DNA of 64,000 bases from Paramicrosporidium saccamoebae (taxonomy: Eukaryota; Rozellomycota): positions 1,298 to 65,297 of the forward strand of contig MTSL01000159.1 in the NCBI GenBank assembly GCA_002794465.1. Direction: 5' to 3'. Made by a program: the position numbers and the translations under genes. Under the pieces are notes generated by a model. That model was given only the letters and a program-made list of their open reading frames with translations, was not told the DNA's origin and searched no databases. Numbering within the stretch: the stretch's first letter is position 1; each line of letters begins with the position of its first letter. Below are positions 9,736 through 22,850 of this stretch, piece by piece.

Positions 9736-12700
9736 ATGGAACGTAGCTGGCAGGAGTTGCTGGGCCGCATATGTAGCAAAAGTAAGCATAAGAATTTTTG
9801 ATAACCTGCTTGTAGGTGCTCCTTGGTGCATTGAGGAGCTTTCGGCGCTACGGGACCAATTGGAGGTTATACCCACGGCAGCCCAGGGAGAATTTGTGTC
9901 AAAGTTGGTTCCTTGGGCACTGCAGCAGCTAAAGGATGTCAAGGTCAGTCTGGATGGAAATTCTGGAGAGCATTCGGGACGGCTTGCTGTACTCATGGTG
10001 ATGCGTGTATTGCCAACATATATGGAGGCAGTTAGACCTCATGTTGATGCAATCATGCCAGTGCTGCTCAATATCATGACAGACGATGCCGATGACAATG
10101 CTGTCGAGGCGATGCAGCTGTTCACAGAAATGAACAAGACCTATCGTTCTGCCGTTGAGCAATACGTACCTGCGTTTTTGGATTTCATCCTGGAACTCGC
10201 TCGAGATTTTGAGAAAAACTCCATGGCCCAAATATTGGAATCGACCAGACGCGACAGTTCCAAGGATGGAAAGACTCTGTGCATTTCGCGTGAATCTACT
10301 CGCCTTCTTAACGACGCACCGGTGATGATTGTGCTCATTTTCCAACTCCATCGTCGCTTCATTAACGAATACATTCCTCGCTTCGTCCCAGTAGTTGTGC
10401 AACTTTTGGAAGTTGACTCTGAGCGTCCTCCCTGCAATCCACCAGAAATTCGTAGCTTGGAGGATCTCGGAAGGGAAACATTTTCGTCTTCGCGAGGAGC
10501 CTTCAATGAGTACATTTCAACTCAGATCAAGGTACACGCATCTCTTTGTAGGCTGTAATGTTGTTTAGGTCCTTTCATTCTTGGCATATATTGCGCGCGG
10601 CTTCGCACCAACCTTGAGAGAATATAGAGAGACAATTCCAAACATTGTGGTTCGTCTCCTGACGCGATGTCCGCCTGAGGGCGCCCCAGCTCGAAAGGAG
10701 CTTCTTGTTGCAGTGCGGCACATCCTGTCCACCGAACTTCGGCAATCCTTCCTTCCCCATTTGGATACTTTGATGGATGAACGACTGTTATTGGGTGAGG
10801 GCTACACTGCACACTATATATTCCGTCCCGCGGCGTACAGCATGCTGGCTGATTTGATTCACCACGTGCGTCTGGATCTTGATTCCAACATCATTGACCG
10901 TGTTATCGGCATGTATAGCCACGCATTGCACGATCCAACTCTCCCAAACGGCATTCAAACAATGTCCATCAAACTCCTCCTCAACTTGGTAGATGCCATT
11001 GCCAATGAAAAGTTCCCTGCAGCCAAGCGGCGTGACTGCTTTATGAGAATCTTGACGACTCTGCTGCTCAAATTTGAGTGGCTGCAAAAAGTGGTCTCCG
11101 AGCTTTTGATCCTTCGTAAAGCTGGAAGCACATCTTCGCCATTTGATGAACGTCGATATGACCCATTCTTTGATGATCCTCTGCGGGCCAGACCGATTCC
11201 TACGGATAGCCTGGCACTTGATCCCAGTAGAGACAATATCCGAGACCTAAAGTTCCAATTGAAGACTTTGATTAACGGAGTGAAGAATCTGATTCTTGCA
11301 CTTCGCACTACACCAATCTCTGAATCAAACTCTGCCACCAGCTTTACCCCAGAAGAAGGCGAAATGTTCATGGTCAAGCTCTTTCGTGACGGAATCCTCT
11401 GCTTTGAAATCTTTTACTTCAAATTCCCATCAGAAGAGAGTCCCGCTGGTTCCAGCAATTCAATGTCCAGTGCCAATTTGCAGATTGCGTCCACTCAGCC
11501 CAGCACCATTCCGCCTGATGAGAAGGATCTGATGGATCAATTTGGCTACATTTTCACTCTTCTTGATCCTGCGCTATTTAATGATGTAATTTCGTCAAAT
11601 ATGGATTTTTTGATCGAGAGAACCAAGGAGAATATTGCGTTGGTTTCGGTACCGCAGTATTTTTTGGCAATTTCTGGGATATCCAAAGGATTTGCAACTG
11701 TCCTCGCCCGTCACGTCGTTGATCGTTTTGAGGAAGTCGGATCGCCGAACCCCATCGCGGGAGCAGTTATCCTACGCCTATTCAAACTTTTGTTTCTGGC
11801 AGTCTCCGTTTATCCAGAGGAGAATGAATGTGTTCTCCAACCTCATCTGGCCGAAATTATCCTAAGCTGTTTCCGTCACTATCCAAAGGCAGCCACGCCG
11901 GTGAATTACTTTCTTCTGCTGCGATCCCTTTTTAGAAGCATTGGTGGCGGTCGCTTTGACAGTCTGTACAAGGAGGTGCTCCCTCTACTCCAGACGATAC
12001 TCGACGAATTGACGCATCTATCACCGAGTACAGCCGATCCAAGTTTGCGCGACATGTACGTGGAACTGTGTCTGACTACTCCAGTGCGATTGAGCAACTT
12101 GCTTCCGTTCCTATCATATCTTATGAAGCCCGTCTTGCTCGCCCTCCAATCCGGCACTGATCTGGTCAATCAAGGACTACGTACTTTTGAACTTTGCATC
12201 GACAACTTGACTCCAGATTTCCTCGAGCCGATTCTGGCACCCGTCTTTACTGACATTCTCAGCTGTTTGTGGAAGATGTTGAAGCCACCTCCAGCCAATC
12301 AGCTACACTCCCACACTGCAGTTCGCCTGTTGGGCAAATTGGGCGGTAAATCGCAACGATTCCTCACAACGCCTCCCTCGTATGCACACCGAAAAGCGGT
12401 TGGTTCTGGATTATTTTTTGAATTTCGATTCGACTTGCCTCCAGTAAAGACTATCCGTGTCCCATGTGATTCCATCGCACGCATAGCCATGTTTACTATC
12501 AATTCTCCAAATCGTAATCACGATGCCCGTTTCCAGGCTCTCGACTTTTTAAAGCGTACCATGGCGAGCATTTTGGGCAGATATGGCGTGCGGGAGAACT
12601 TGGAGGGGATCCAAGAGCGTCTGGCTTTGCTAAGGAGCCCTCCATCAACCAAGGAGCATTTGGATTCACTAAAGAGTCCTTCATCGTCTAAAAACGAGGC

Positions 12701-15700
12701 TGATCTGCTGGATGAGGGGAATGCCATGGCCCATGGCCTCGATATTCGTTTCTTAATGGAGGCAAACAGTGATCCTAATGATGGCACCATTGTTACTGAC
12801 GAGGCCAGCCGCCAGCTGCTCTGTGAAGTCGTGTGTGCCCTGTTTGATGCCTACGTCCAGCCAGAGTTGAGGGGCGATATTTCTGTGCTGTTAATCAGCT
12901 TTTATCGTCTAATCGTCCTCGCCTACCTTTCAAGAAATGATCAACAACAGCGTGTGCTTAGATGCATGGACTTTGACGTCTTGACAGACATCATGATGGA
13001 GTATACTACGGTCCAAAACGAGTCTCAGGCAACATTGGCATGGGATATCCTCTGTGGGATTCACGAGCAATATTCCCTGTGCATTCCCGACCGTGAAGTT
13101 CAGTTTGAACACAAAGTCCTGTTCCTGGTGGCCGACAAGGTAATTAGCGCATGCTTCCGCACAAACACCTGGCAACGCGTGGCTGCCTGTCGTACTATTT
13201 CGCATCTCTGTGACCTGGATCTGAGCCTGCGATTCTACTGGCACCATCAGATCCGCCTGATCCGCGGTGTTTTGTATGTGATGAAGTCCCTGCCTTCTGG
13301 AGCATCATCAAAGTACAGCGAAGAACTGACGGGTGTTGTTTTCAAGGTTCTCCGTCTGGCTAATCGTATTGATAAGAGCGACAAAAATTCACGAACCGAG
13401 GAATTTATGACACAGCACCAACAGTACTTTGACCAGGTCATGCTGGCCTTGGTCACTGAACTGTCTAACCCAAATGCCGTGGTCCGAGACGCAGTCAAGG
13501 CATCATTCCAACTTCTCAGTGACATCCAAGGATGCGAAGTCACTGATCTGCTGACTCCATTGAAAAGCCGAGTTTATGGTCCAATCTTTTCCAAACCTCT
13601 GCGTGCCCTCCCTCTTCATGTGCAAGTGGGCTACATTGATGCAATTACCTACTGCTTGGCACTTCGTCCGCCTCTCCTTGAGCTCCATGAAGAATTATTG
13701 CGACTTGTGAATGAGGCTGTCACAGTAATCGAGGCGGAAGATTCTACTTTAGTGTCCCGTGCTACGCAAGCACATAATGCTACCAACCTTTTGAGTCTCC
13801 GACTGGTCTGCATTAAACTCTTGTCCACGTGTCTTTCAAGTGCAGAATTTCAGCAAGCTCGTCTCCACCCCCTCCGCAACCAGATTGTCTCCGTCTTCTT
13901 CAAGACCCTTTATGCCCGTCAACCGGAGCTGGTGGACGTTTCTCGTGCTGCACTTGAGCAAGTCATGGCACAACAACATAAGCTTCCCACAGAACTCTTG
14001 CAAAACGGCCTTCGTCCTGTACTCCAGAGTCTTGGGGAGCCTCGACACTTGAATCTATCTGCAGTTGAGGGTCTTCGGCGCATTCTTCAACTCTTTTCGC
14101 ACTTTTTCAAGGCCGAGATTGGACGCAAACTTTTGGATCATCTTCATGCATGGGCAGATCAGCAAGCTAACGAGGCAAACAGCAAGGCGCCTCATCTGGA
14201 TGGCGCTGAAGTAAAGGTCATCACTGCTATCATGGAACTCTTCTGTCTATTACCTTCGTGTGGACAATTATTCATGGGCGATCTTGTCCAAGTTGTGTTG
14301 CAGCTAGAAGCTGTGCTGAAGCGTCGTGCCTCGTCTCCATTTAGACCTGTCCTGTTGCGCTTCATGGAGCTGTACTCTCAGGACGCTGTTTCGTATCTTT
14401 CCGAGAATATTACCAATGAATCTGTGGTCTCTCTCTTTGCTGCAATTCTCTGCTTGCCATTAGCCAACAAGGTGACTATTGAGCTGTCCAAATCCTTTGA
14501 AATAATTTCAGCGGCATTCCATTCAGAAAATTGCAATGTAGAAATCCGGATCCGCTATCTCATCCTCTTCCGTCAATATCTTTTGAAACACGCCGCCCTT
14601 TTGTCGGAAGCAAACGTTCAGCTGTTTGGGGGATACATTACAAAGTTTTGGGCTTTTCTCGTGTCTTCTGGAGGAAGATTCTCAGAAGCGATTCCCGTGG
14701 TGGCAAATCTATCAGCAGCCAATCCGCTGGAAAATTTGGTAGCAAAGTTGATTGGCGAAGTTACAACACTCTTTGTGAGCGCACATCCTGGACAGCTTGA
14801 CTGTGCATTTTCGCTGCTGAAAATCTTCCGTTTACCTCAGGTAATGGATGCAACCGATCTTCCTGCATTCTTCCGCGGCTGGCTGCGAAAGTGCTCGCCA
14901 TCCCTTCTCCGCGAAATCCATATCAAATGGCTTCGTCTCTACAGTGATCCCGAGACACACTTCACCACAAAGGAAAGATCAACTCGTCTTCTAATCCAGC
15001 CCTTTATGTCGGAAATAGATAGATTTTCAGATGCTGAAAGGGATATGATATTGGATGACGAGGTCTTTTCCTTGATCGACAAGGCCATCTGGCACCGCGA
15101 TTGTCGGGCGTGTGAAAATGGATCCTGTGTTGTTGCGGTGGAAGAGTTGCAGCTGACAGTTCTTTTGATGAATTCGATGAAGAAACATTGGCCCAAGCGT
15201 GCTGCTCAATATCAAGGCCGAATCAATTCCTTCCTGTTGAATCGCGTGCAATCTCTAGATTGTTCCGTGCGCTATTCTGCCTTGTACACTTTTGGTCTGG
15301 CTTTGGTAGAGTCAAAAGCTCCGCCGCAAGATTTGCTGCACGTCGTCTCGGCTCTGTTGTGTGCCCCTACCGCCGATATTAGAGCAATCCTAAAGTTGAG
15401 CTTTGACTTGTTCCTCCCATATCTTGCCAATCAAGGAAAGGATATCCAGGGACAGCTTGTTGGAAAGGTCGTCAGTTGTCTCTCCAAGGATGTATTTCTG
15501 ATGACTCTGGTCCTGTCGCTCTGGCAGTCAATTGGTCAGTATTCCGAGGAAATCTATCCCATTGCTGCCGACCTAATGCCCGCCTTGGTGACTTCCTTCT
15601 CTCGGTGTGGCCCCATGGCATTCTCAGCTGCCGATAGCCGCCCGATTACTCTGGATATTGCAAGCACTCTGTTTTCCTGGCACTCTCGATTGGGAAAATC

Positions 15701-18700
15701 TTCTCCGTTTCACAAAAATTCGCATCTATCAGATTTGATGGTCAACAGTCTTGTCCGGATCCTCTGTGCATTGCCTGACTATTCAGACACTTCCATCTTT
15801 AATCGCGGAATAGGAATCCTTGAACTGTATTTGAGGGAATTCTGTAAAAGTGACAGTCTCCTGCGTCTCTCTAGCTTGGAAAGAATGTTGGGCCCTGTGG
15901 AAAGTCAGGAGGAACAGCACGTTCCCATGATCATTTGTGGTGTCCAGGTGCTGAACTGCATTTTTCGAAATCGCGGACCCCTTCTGATCTTGTCTGACCT
16001 TACTCAGTATGAACGCTGGATCCGTTTGCTGCTCGAGCGATGTCCCGGGAAGGTGTTGGAGTCTTTTGGGGAATTACTATCCACCATATTTTACAAAATC
16101 TCCCAAGACGATATGCCTCCCTCCCCGGTGGAGGATTTGAGAGATTCAATCGTCGCCTCGGTTTTGGAAGGGCTGAATGCGGGCCGCAATATCCCCATCT
16201 GTTTTGCTGCCTTAAAGGCGGATTCGAGCGATATGATGCCGCCAGACACCATTTTGCCTGCTTTTGCTCGATCTTTCCAGCGCGCTGTTCGCGATCATAT
16301 TTCTCGTCAGGATTCGACCACGAGCGCGAACCCCTCAGACATTCAGTCTGCGCAACATTTTTGTAATCAAGTCCTCATTCCCGGTTTGGAATACGGAGTA
16401 AGACATATTGCACATTCAGATTTGCCGCGGAGCATCTTCCTGGGCTCGATGCAAACCCTGTGGGAGCACAATGCGGATTCCGAGTTGATGCGAATCTTGC
16501 TTACTCAAGTATTAACTTGGGTGCGTTCGTCTGATCCTGTGCCTTCACTGCGAGACAAAGTTGAGCTTTTATTAGTTCCCTGCAAGTCGGATTCTCTGAA
16601 TGATTGTCACTTGATGGAAATTTTTTTGGACATTACATTTGAAATTTACTCAAAGTCCACTTATGCCAAAACCGAGCTGCGATCAAGACTTGAGGGCGCC
16701 TTCATAAGGGGCCTGAGAAGTGACAATGACGCTAAACGACACGCATTCACAGATCTTTTAGACTCTAGTATTCCTCGTAATGTCCTGGCAAGACTGAGAC
16801 ACATCTTTGAAACTCAGAGGTGGGAATTGGCAGGATCTCATTACTGGATTCCAATGGCCATTGAGCGGCTTCTTGAGGCAGCGTCTGAAAACGGCCCCAC
16901 AGTGGCGCCCATGGATAGCTTCGAAATGTCCCCCGAATGGTTGGAGCGCAATTCGACCGTTTGCAGTGCAATTATCCCCTTATTCAACATGCTAGGAACG
17001 GTTGCAAAGAGTTCTACCCGTGAGCATGTGAGAAATATTGGGACATTGGCATCAATGGATAATAGTCTTGCTCATGGTTTGTGGATCTCATTGTTCCCTG
17101 CGATATGGTCTGAATTGGGTCCTGATAGTCATACTTATATGAACGGACGACTAACCCGAATAATTGCCAATGATTCTTTCCTCTGTCAAGCTCGCTTGAG
17201 ACCAAATGTCGTAAAGTCTCTTGTTGAATCTCTCTTGACATGTCAACCTCTTCCCTCTGTTCCGCCATTTTTGATTGCCTATGCTATGCGCACGTATGCA
17301 ACATGGTACTCTGGCTGTTTGTATTTGGAAAAGCTTTTTGAAAAGACTCCCGTCGATGTAAACCCCTCTGATGCGGCGACAAAGGAGCAGCCTTGGTCAG
17401 AGTTGGTGTCTTCCATGGGAGCAATGTACCGTGAGCTCGGAGAAAATGACTTTATGTTTGGGGCTTTTCGACGCGGATTCTTGTTGAATGAGACGAATAT
17501 TGCACTGTCGTTTGATCAAATGGACATTTGGCCGCAATCTCAAAAGCTGATTGAGGGAGCCATGTCAAAATGTCGCGCCGGAACCGTGCCATTTTCTGAA
17601 GCAGAGTTTTCGGTTTGGGAGGAACGTTGGATTGCAGAAGCCAAGGAGCTGCAACAATGGGATCTGCTGACTGATATCTCTCGCGCCGATATGGACGCTG
17701 AGCTTGGGCTTGAGTGTCTTTGGAGGTTGGCGGATTGGGGCTCAAGCGACACACACACTGCTGCTGCCAATCTGATAAAGTCTTGCCCAGAACCTACTTC
17801 GCGTCTCAAATTCTTCGAAGCATTCCTGACAGTCACTCAAAACCGCGAACAGTCTGATCGATTTAATCATTTCCAGACTTTGGTGGAAGAAGCACTTCAG
17901 CTGGCCTTGAATGAGTGGCAAATGTTGCCGCCTCATCCTTGCCCTGCCCATGCGCAAATTCTTCATAATTTCCAAATGTTGGTTGAAATTCAAGAAAGTC
18001 TCGCGCTTTATTCCAACCTCGCCCCCGCTGGTGGAGGAGCCTCTAATTTGTCGCGGCCCCAGTTCTTGGCTGATTTGAAGGGACTGCTTACTGCTTGGAG
18101 AGAGAGGTTGCCCAATTCCTGGGACGGAATGAACTTTTGGAGCGACATTTTGGCATGGAGACAGCATGTCTTCTCCGCCATCAATTCCGCCTTTGCTCCC
18201 CTCGCCTCAGAGTCTTCCACCGTTGGAGTGAATCCTCAAGGACAGGCTGCATCTGGAGCAAATCCCTCCTCAACCCATCCATTCGCATTCCGTGGATACC
18301 ATGAGATGGCTTGGCTTATTAATCGTTTCGCCCATGTTGCTCGCAAAAACAACATGACCGATGTCTGCTTATCCTTCTTGAATCGGATCTATACTCTGCC
18401 TAATATTGAGATCCAAGATGCATTCTTGAAGCTTCGTGAGCAGGCCAAGTGCTACATGGATACTCCCGCCGACTTGCCGACTGCACTTGAAGTGGTGAAT
18501 GCCACAAATTTAAACTATTTCAGCGGACTTCAGAAGGGCGAGTTTTTTGCACTCCGTTCGGTTATACTCTCGAGACTCGGAATGGTGGAAGAGGCAAACC
18601 GTGTATTTGCTCAAGCAGTCCAAATTGACTTGAATATGGGCCACGGTTGGGCGGCCTGGGGACGTTTCAATGATCAGCGATTTAGCCAGCAACAAGACAT

Positions 18701-21023
18701 TAATCTTGCAGTCAATGCAATCAACTGCTATCTCCAAGCTGCCACTTTGTTCAAGGCTCACAAGTCAAGGAGATTCTTGGCCAGGATTTTGTGGCTGCTA
18801 ACATTTGAGGATTCTACCGGGAGCCTGGGAAAATCTTTTGAAATGTACAATCACGATCTTCCAACATGGTTCTGGGTTTCGTTTGTCCCTCAATTGCTTG
18901 CTTCGCTTGCACGTAAGGAACAAAGACAGGCTCGGTTTGTATTGATCAAGATTGCAAAGAATTATCCCCAGGCATTGTATTTACCACTCCGTACGTTCCA
19001 CGAGGACTGTCGTCTACAATATGGGTCTCGTCTCGGCCTTGGTGGAACAGGTACCGATAATTGGGTTTATTGATTAATTGTAGACATCAAATCGCCCACT
19101 CCTTCAAATTCCCAGTCCCAGATCATGCCTCCTCCTTCGCAAAATCAAATGGCCAACGCGTCCCCCCATATATCGCAGTCCCCATTCCCACCAGGTACTG
19201 GGGAAAATTCTCAAGGCGATCCTGCTACCCATTCAAGAAAGCATCCATTTGAATCAGCAGAGGACTTGTTGTCGATTTTGAAAACAGGGTATCCGCTTTT
19301 AGCACTTACTATGGAAAATGCCATGGAACACATTGTCCATCGTCTTCGTTCTAGTGTTGATGAAGACTTTTATCGAGTCCTGACTTCATTGATTGGCGAG
19401 GCCTATCAACATATTATGAATCGCATCGCGGGTCATGGCGGCGCAGCTGGCCAAACGAATGCATTGATGGAGGCCTCGCTCCGTAGAGTATTCACAATGA
19501 TTTGCAACTCTTCTTCGCTGAGCCCCATTTACAAGGCCGAGTTTGAGAGAGATTTTATGGTTGTAGAATCATCAGATCCCAATTCTGTACTGGGTCGTCT
19601 GTTCATGTGGCGCAACAAGTTGGAGCCCAGTTTGAAGCGTCACCCACGTCAGTTAGTTTTGGATGGACTGAGCAGATTCTTGGCAGAATTCGAATACCAC
19701 CGCTACGATGAGATTGATGTGCCAGGACAGTATCTCCTGATGCGTGACGGGAATCAAGACTTTGTTAAAATTGACAAATTTGACGCATTGGTTCCCGTAG
19801 TCCGTCGCCATGGAACCTCTTATCGTCGGCTTGTTATTCGTGGCTCTGATGGTCAATTGTATCCATTCGCAGTTCAAAATCCGGCTGGCCGTCAAACGAG
19901 GAGAGAAGAGCGCGTCCTTCAATTGTTAAGATTCCTAGATGTGGCTTTGAAGCGAAGTCTCGATGGTCGTCGGCGCAACCTTTATTTTAATGTCCCAGCC
20001 GTGGTCCCTATATCCGCCCATGTCCGCCTGGTTGCCGATGATCCAGCACATGTCACCTTTGAGGAGATCTTTGAGTGGTTCTGCGAACAGCGAAAAGTGT
20101 CTTGCGACCAAGTCTTCCTGTACTTTAAAGAGCAGATCTTGTCGGAATTGCCCCATATCAGTCAGGAAGCCCCCAGAATGAATGTAGAGCTGCTTAATCT
20201 ACGGACGGATCTATTTACTAGTATTATTTCTACAATTGTTCCCAGTACCATCTTGACGAAATACATGGATCAAATGACGCTCTTTGCTGCTGAACGGTGG
20301 GTTTATCGTCGCGATTTCATCCGTCAACTCGGCACCAATCTGTTCCAAAACTACATATTTTCCATCGGACACCGATTTTTGCACAAGATTGGCTTCTCAA
20401 AGAAGAGTACGGCAGCTATTCAGACCGAAGTTTTGCCAAGTAAGATTTTTAGCCAGTAGCTTAATGATTTAGTGGTTACGGCGTCTGGTCAAATCTCACT
20501 CATTGAAATCGTTCCCTTCCGATTTACCCCAAATCTGCAAGAGTATGTCACGTCGATTGGGACTGATGGAGTTCTCCTGTCATCCATTGTATCATGTGGT
20601 CGGCATCTCTCCAAGGCCGACTCGGATCTGAATGAGTTCCTGTCAGTATTTGTAAGGGATGAACTTCTTCTTTGGTATCTAAACTACTGCTCTATACAGC
20701 AACAGCAGCAGAACGGAACTGAGAATGGAGAAAGTCAACCTTCCAATACCACCAAGCCGGGCCCAATGATTGGGGAAATTGTAGAAAATCCATTTGAACG
20801 ACTAGAAGCAGCCGGAATTGATGAAAAGACCTTCTTCTCTCGAGTCCAGCAAAATTGCGAGCTGATTATGAAAAGAACGCAGACTCTTTCTTGCATCAAA
20901 GAGCAGGAGCAAGTGTCAGAGCATCCAGCACCTTTATTCCAAACTGTCCTGGATCTGCTATCATCTGCTACAAACCCACAAAAATTGGCTCAAATGGATG
21001 GCCATTGGCATCCTTGGTTCTAA
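9736..21023 (+). CDS. TRA1: TRA1/TRRAP scaffold of SAGA and NuA4 complexes
   Basis: Giant PIKK-family pseudokinase that docks activators onto histone acetyltransferase complexes. Exons 9736-9781, 9816-10531, 10569-19050, 19084-20440 and 20474-21023 give 3716 residues; introns are 34, 37, 33 and 33 nt. Diagnostic segments include VLSFLAYIARGF, RKELLVAVRHILSTELR, IQTMSIKLLLNLVDA and the FATC end LAQMDGHWHPWF. The kinase region lacks both the GDRHxxN loop and DFG: the corresponding stretch reads GHRFLHKI and, after the last intron, GQISLIEIVPF. That agrees with the known inactivity of Tra1. One exon of 8.48 kb is uninterrupted. The stop codon is 16 bp before the next start. Confidence 0.97.
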
Positions 21024-21039
21024 TCTTAAAATTTAATAA

Positions 21040-21756
21040 ATGTATGTTGTTGTCGCTATGAGACAGAGAATGCCAAATGCAACGTTATATGTCCATGTCC
21101 GCCGGAGATTTGTATCTCAGCTTCTGAACGGAGAGTTTTTGAATTTATCATGTGCAAGCCGGGAAACTCTGGACATTATAAGGGATCATTTTTCAATACG
21201 CCCAGATTTTGTTTCGGAAAAGGAACATTCTGATTTGGTTGAAGAAGCAAGGCTTGCCCTGAGAAAAACCAGCTGGAGTAAAGACCATTTCGATTCTGTA
21301 ATTCACCACTATCGTGAGGTATCGACTAGCCAAATTGGACGACTTCCTTGTCTCCAAAAGATTTACCAGACCAGGATCCTCCCAGCGTTCTTTCCGAACA
21401 GCCGCCCTTTGGATCCTCACATTCTTGAATTGGCTCCTGATGGATACATTCTGCCACATCTTGACAATGTAAAACGCACTTTATCATTTTAGTGACTGTA
21501 GTATTGTGGAAGTACAATAGTTGGCTTATCTTTGTTGTCGACACGCATCATGCGTTTTCGGCGTGCAAATAACCACGATGACTATTTTGAAGTAACCTTG
21601 CCGCCTCGATCAGCATACGTGCAAAAGTACGACTCCTCTCAGGTGAAAAGATAATTGTCTAGAGAGGCGATTCGATTTCACTTTGAGCATGAGATCAGGC
21701 CGGCAGAGTGTACAGAGTCTAGGATTTCTTTTCTATTCAGAGAACTACTATTGTGA
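21040..21756 (+). CDS. ALKBH7: ALKBH7-like Fe(II)/2-oxoglutarate dioxygenase
   Basis: Exons 21040-21468, 21502-21626 and 21663-21756 (introns 33 and 36 nt) give 215 residues. After splicing the core reads GYILPHLDN, then YCGSTIVGLSLLSTRIMR, then FHFEHEI and RISFLFREL, so the HxD...H iron triad and the 2-oxoglutarate-binding arginines of the AlkB fold are all present and match ALKBH7 in order and spacing. Mammalian ALKBH7 is mitochondrial; the basic N-terminus here (residues about 7-30) could be a presequence. The ATG at 21040 directly follows an AATAAA-like signal of TRA1, and a second in-frame ATG at 21058 is possible. Confidence 0.88.
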
Positions 21757-22124
21757 GTTTTGTAAAAGCCTTCTATTGGTGTTTTGTGACGTAAAGGATC
21801 GATCAATTGGGTATTCGAGGATGACTCTCTAGTTTAGAGAAGACATATTTGTGTGATAAAGTGGACTGATTAGCTGGAGATTATAGAATTATCATGTTAT
21901 TTGTGAAGCTACAAATAGGCTGTTGGATTAACAGCGAACCGGTTCCGCATGACAAAGTTTGTGGTATCATCCCCACTACGCGACATTTTGGTCCATTATA
22001 TATATTGACTCTCACACAGTGAGACTTGTAGTAAATGTTCTTGATTGGACATCCTAGTCCGTAGATACATCCTCTCTCAAGAATCTCGTGTCTTCTAAAG
22101 GCTATTCAATACAAAAATAAACAT
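21757..22124. repeat. convergent intergenic region with dispersed repeat copy B
   Basis: Gene-free 368 bp between ALKBH7 and MBIP 3' ends. From about 21,775 to 22,000 it matches copy A (TTCCGCATGAC, then CATCCCCACTACGCGACATT) and, in the left part (TTGTGACGTAAAGGATCGAT and GGGTATTCGAGGATGA), the reverse complement of copy C near 54.4 kb. No coding signal seen. Confidence 0.6.
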
Positions 22125-22850
22125 CTATTTAGTCTGTTTTAGTAGTCTACTTCGAAGCTCGCTCATTCTTCGCTTCAACTCTCCCAAAGATGAGTCGTCT
22201 ACAGCGTCTGAATCTTCTTCCACCTCTTGGACAGCATCTTCTTTAACCCTTTTCTTACTTGCAGCGTTGCTGGTGGTACCAGGTAATTTTGATACCCGCC
22301 CACCAGGACGAGCGCTGGCCTCCGCTTCGGCCCTCCCGTAGTTAAACACGCGAGACGCAATCTGAGGATAAAACATCTCAATCTTTAGAATTTTATCTTC
22401 GAGGACTTTCACCCTCTCCACCAGCGACCTGTCCAAAGGTGCCACGACGATCCCGAGGTGAGTCTCAATATTCCTCACGCGCTCCTCCAGGCCGTTGAAA
22501 ACTGGACGGTCGGAGATATCGTGCGAAACGACAATTCCATGAGGAGATACAAGCTTTCCACAGGTCGAAGAAATTACAGATCGGCTCAGCGGGCCATCTT
22601 GGTTATCCACAACACTTGAGCGGATATGACTTTCCTTATTTATGAGCCTTGTATTCAGCCGTGCTGGTAGGCCAGAGTCCTCAACGGTTTCTATAAATTC
22701 TTCTTGATTTTGGCGGCCTATAAGCTCGCCTTTGTCCTTAATAAAAGCCGCGATTTCTTCTGTAAGATTTACGACTGGCGCGTCGTCCTGTATGCTGGCG
22801 TCCATGCTCACTGTGATTGGTGAAACCCTGGCGGGAACTCCAAGTCTCAT
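22125..22850 (-). CDS. MBIP: MBIP-like protein (ATAC acetyltransferase complex subunit in animals)
   Basis: Homologue of MAP3K12-binding inhibitory protein 1, a structural subunit of the ATAC acetyltransferase complex in animals. Uninterrupted frame of 241 residues from the ATG at 22850. Family segments in order: EEIAAFIKDKGELI, a stretch ending NGLEERVRNIETHLG, ERVKVLEDKILKIE and the C-terminal helix SLGELKRRMSELRSRLL. Between them is a basic/acidic linker. The frame stays open upstream of 22850 but has no ATG there; a shorter start at 22805 (MDASIQDD) is equally possible. The 22850 ATG and the start codon of the oppositely oriented neighbour share one CATG. Confidence 0.83.
   Translation of the reverse strand: MRLGVPARVSPITVSMDASIQDDAPVVNLTEEIAAFIKDKGELIGRQNQEEFIETVEDSGLPARLNTRLINKESHIRSSVVDNQDGPLSRSVISSTCGKLVSPHGIVVSHDISDRPVFNGLEERVRNIETHLGIVVAPLDRSLVERVKVLEDKILKIEMFYPQIASRVFNYGRAEAEASARPGGRVSKLPGTTSNAASKKRVKEDAVQEVEEDSDAVDDSSLGELKRRMSELRSRLLKQTK

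Noticed and set aside
9860-10558. TRA1 fragment as a separate 232-residue gene
   Set aside because: It begins with TTG and is joined in frame to the next exon by a 37-nt intron inside the conserved VLSFLAYI motif.
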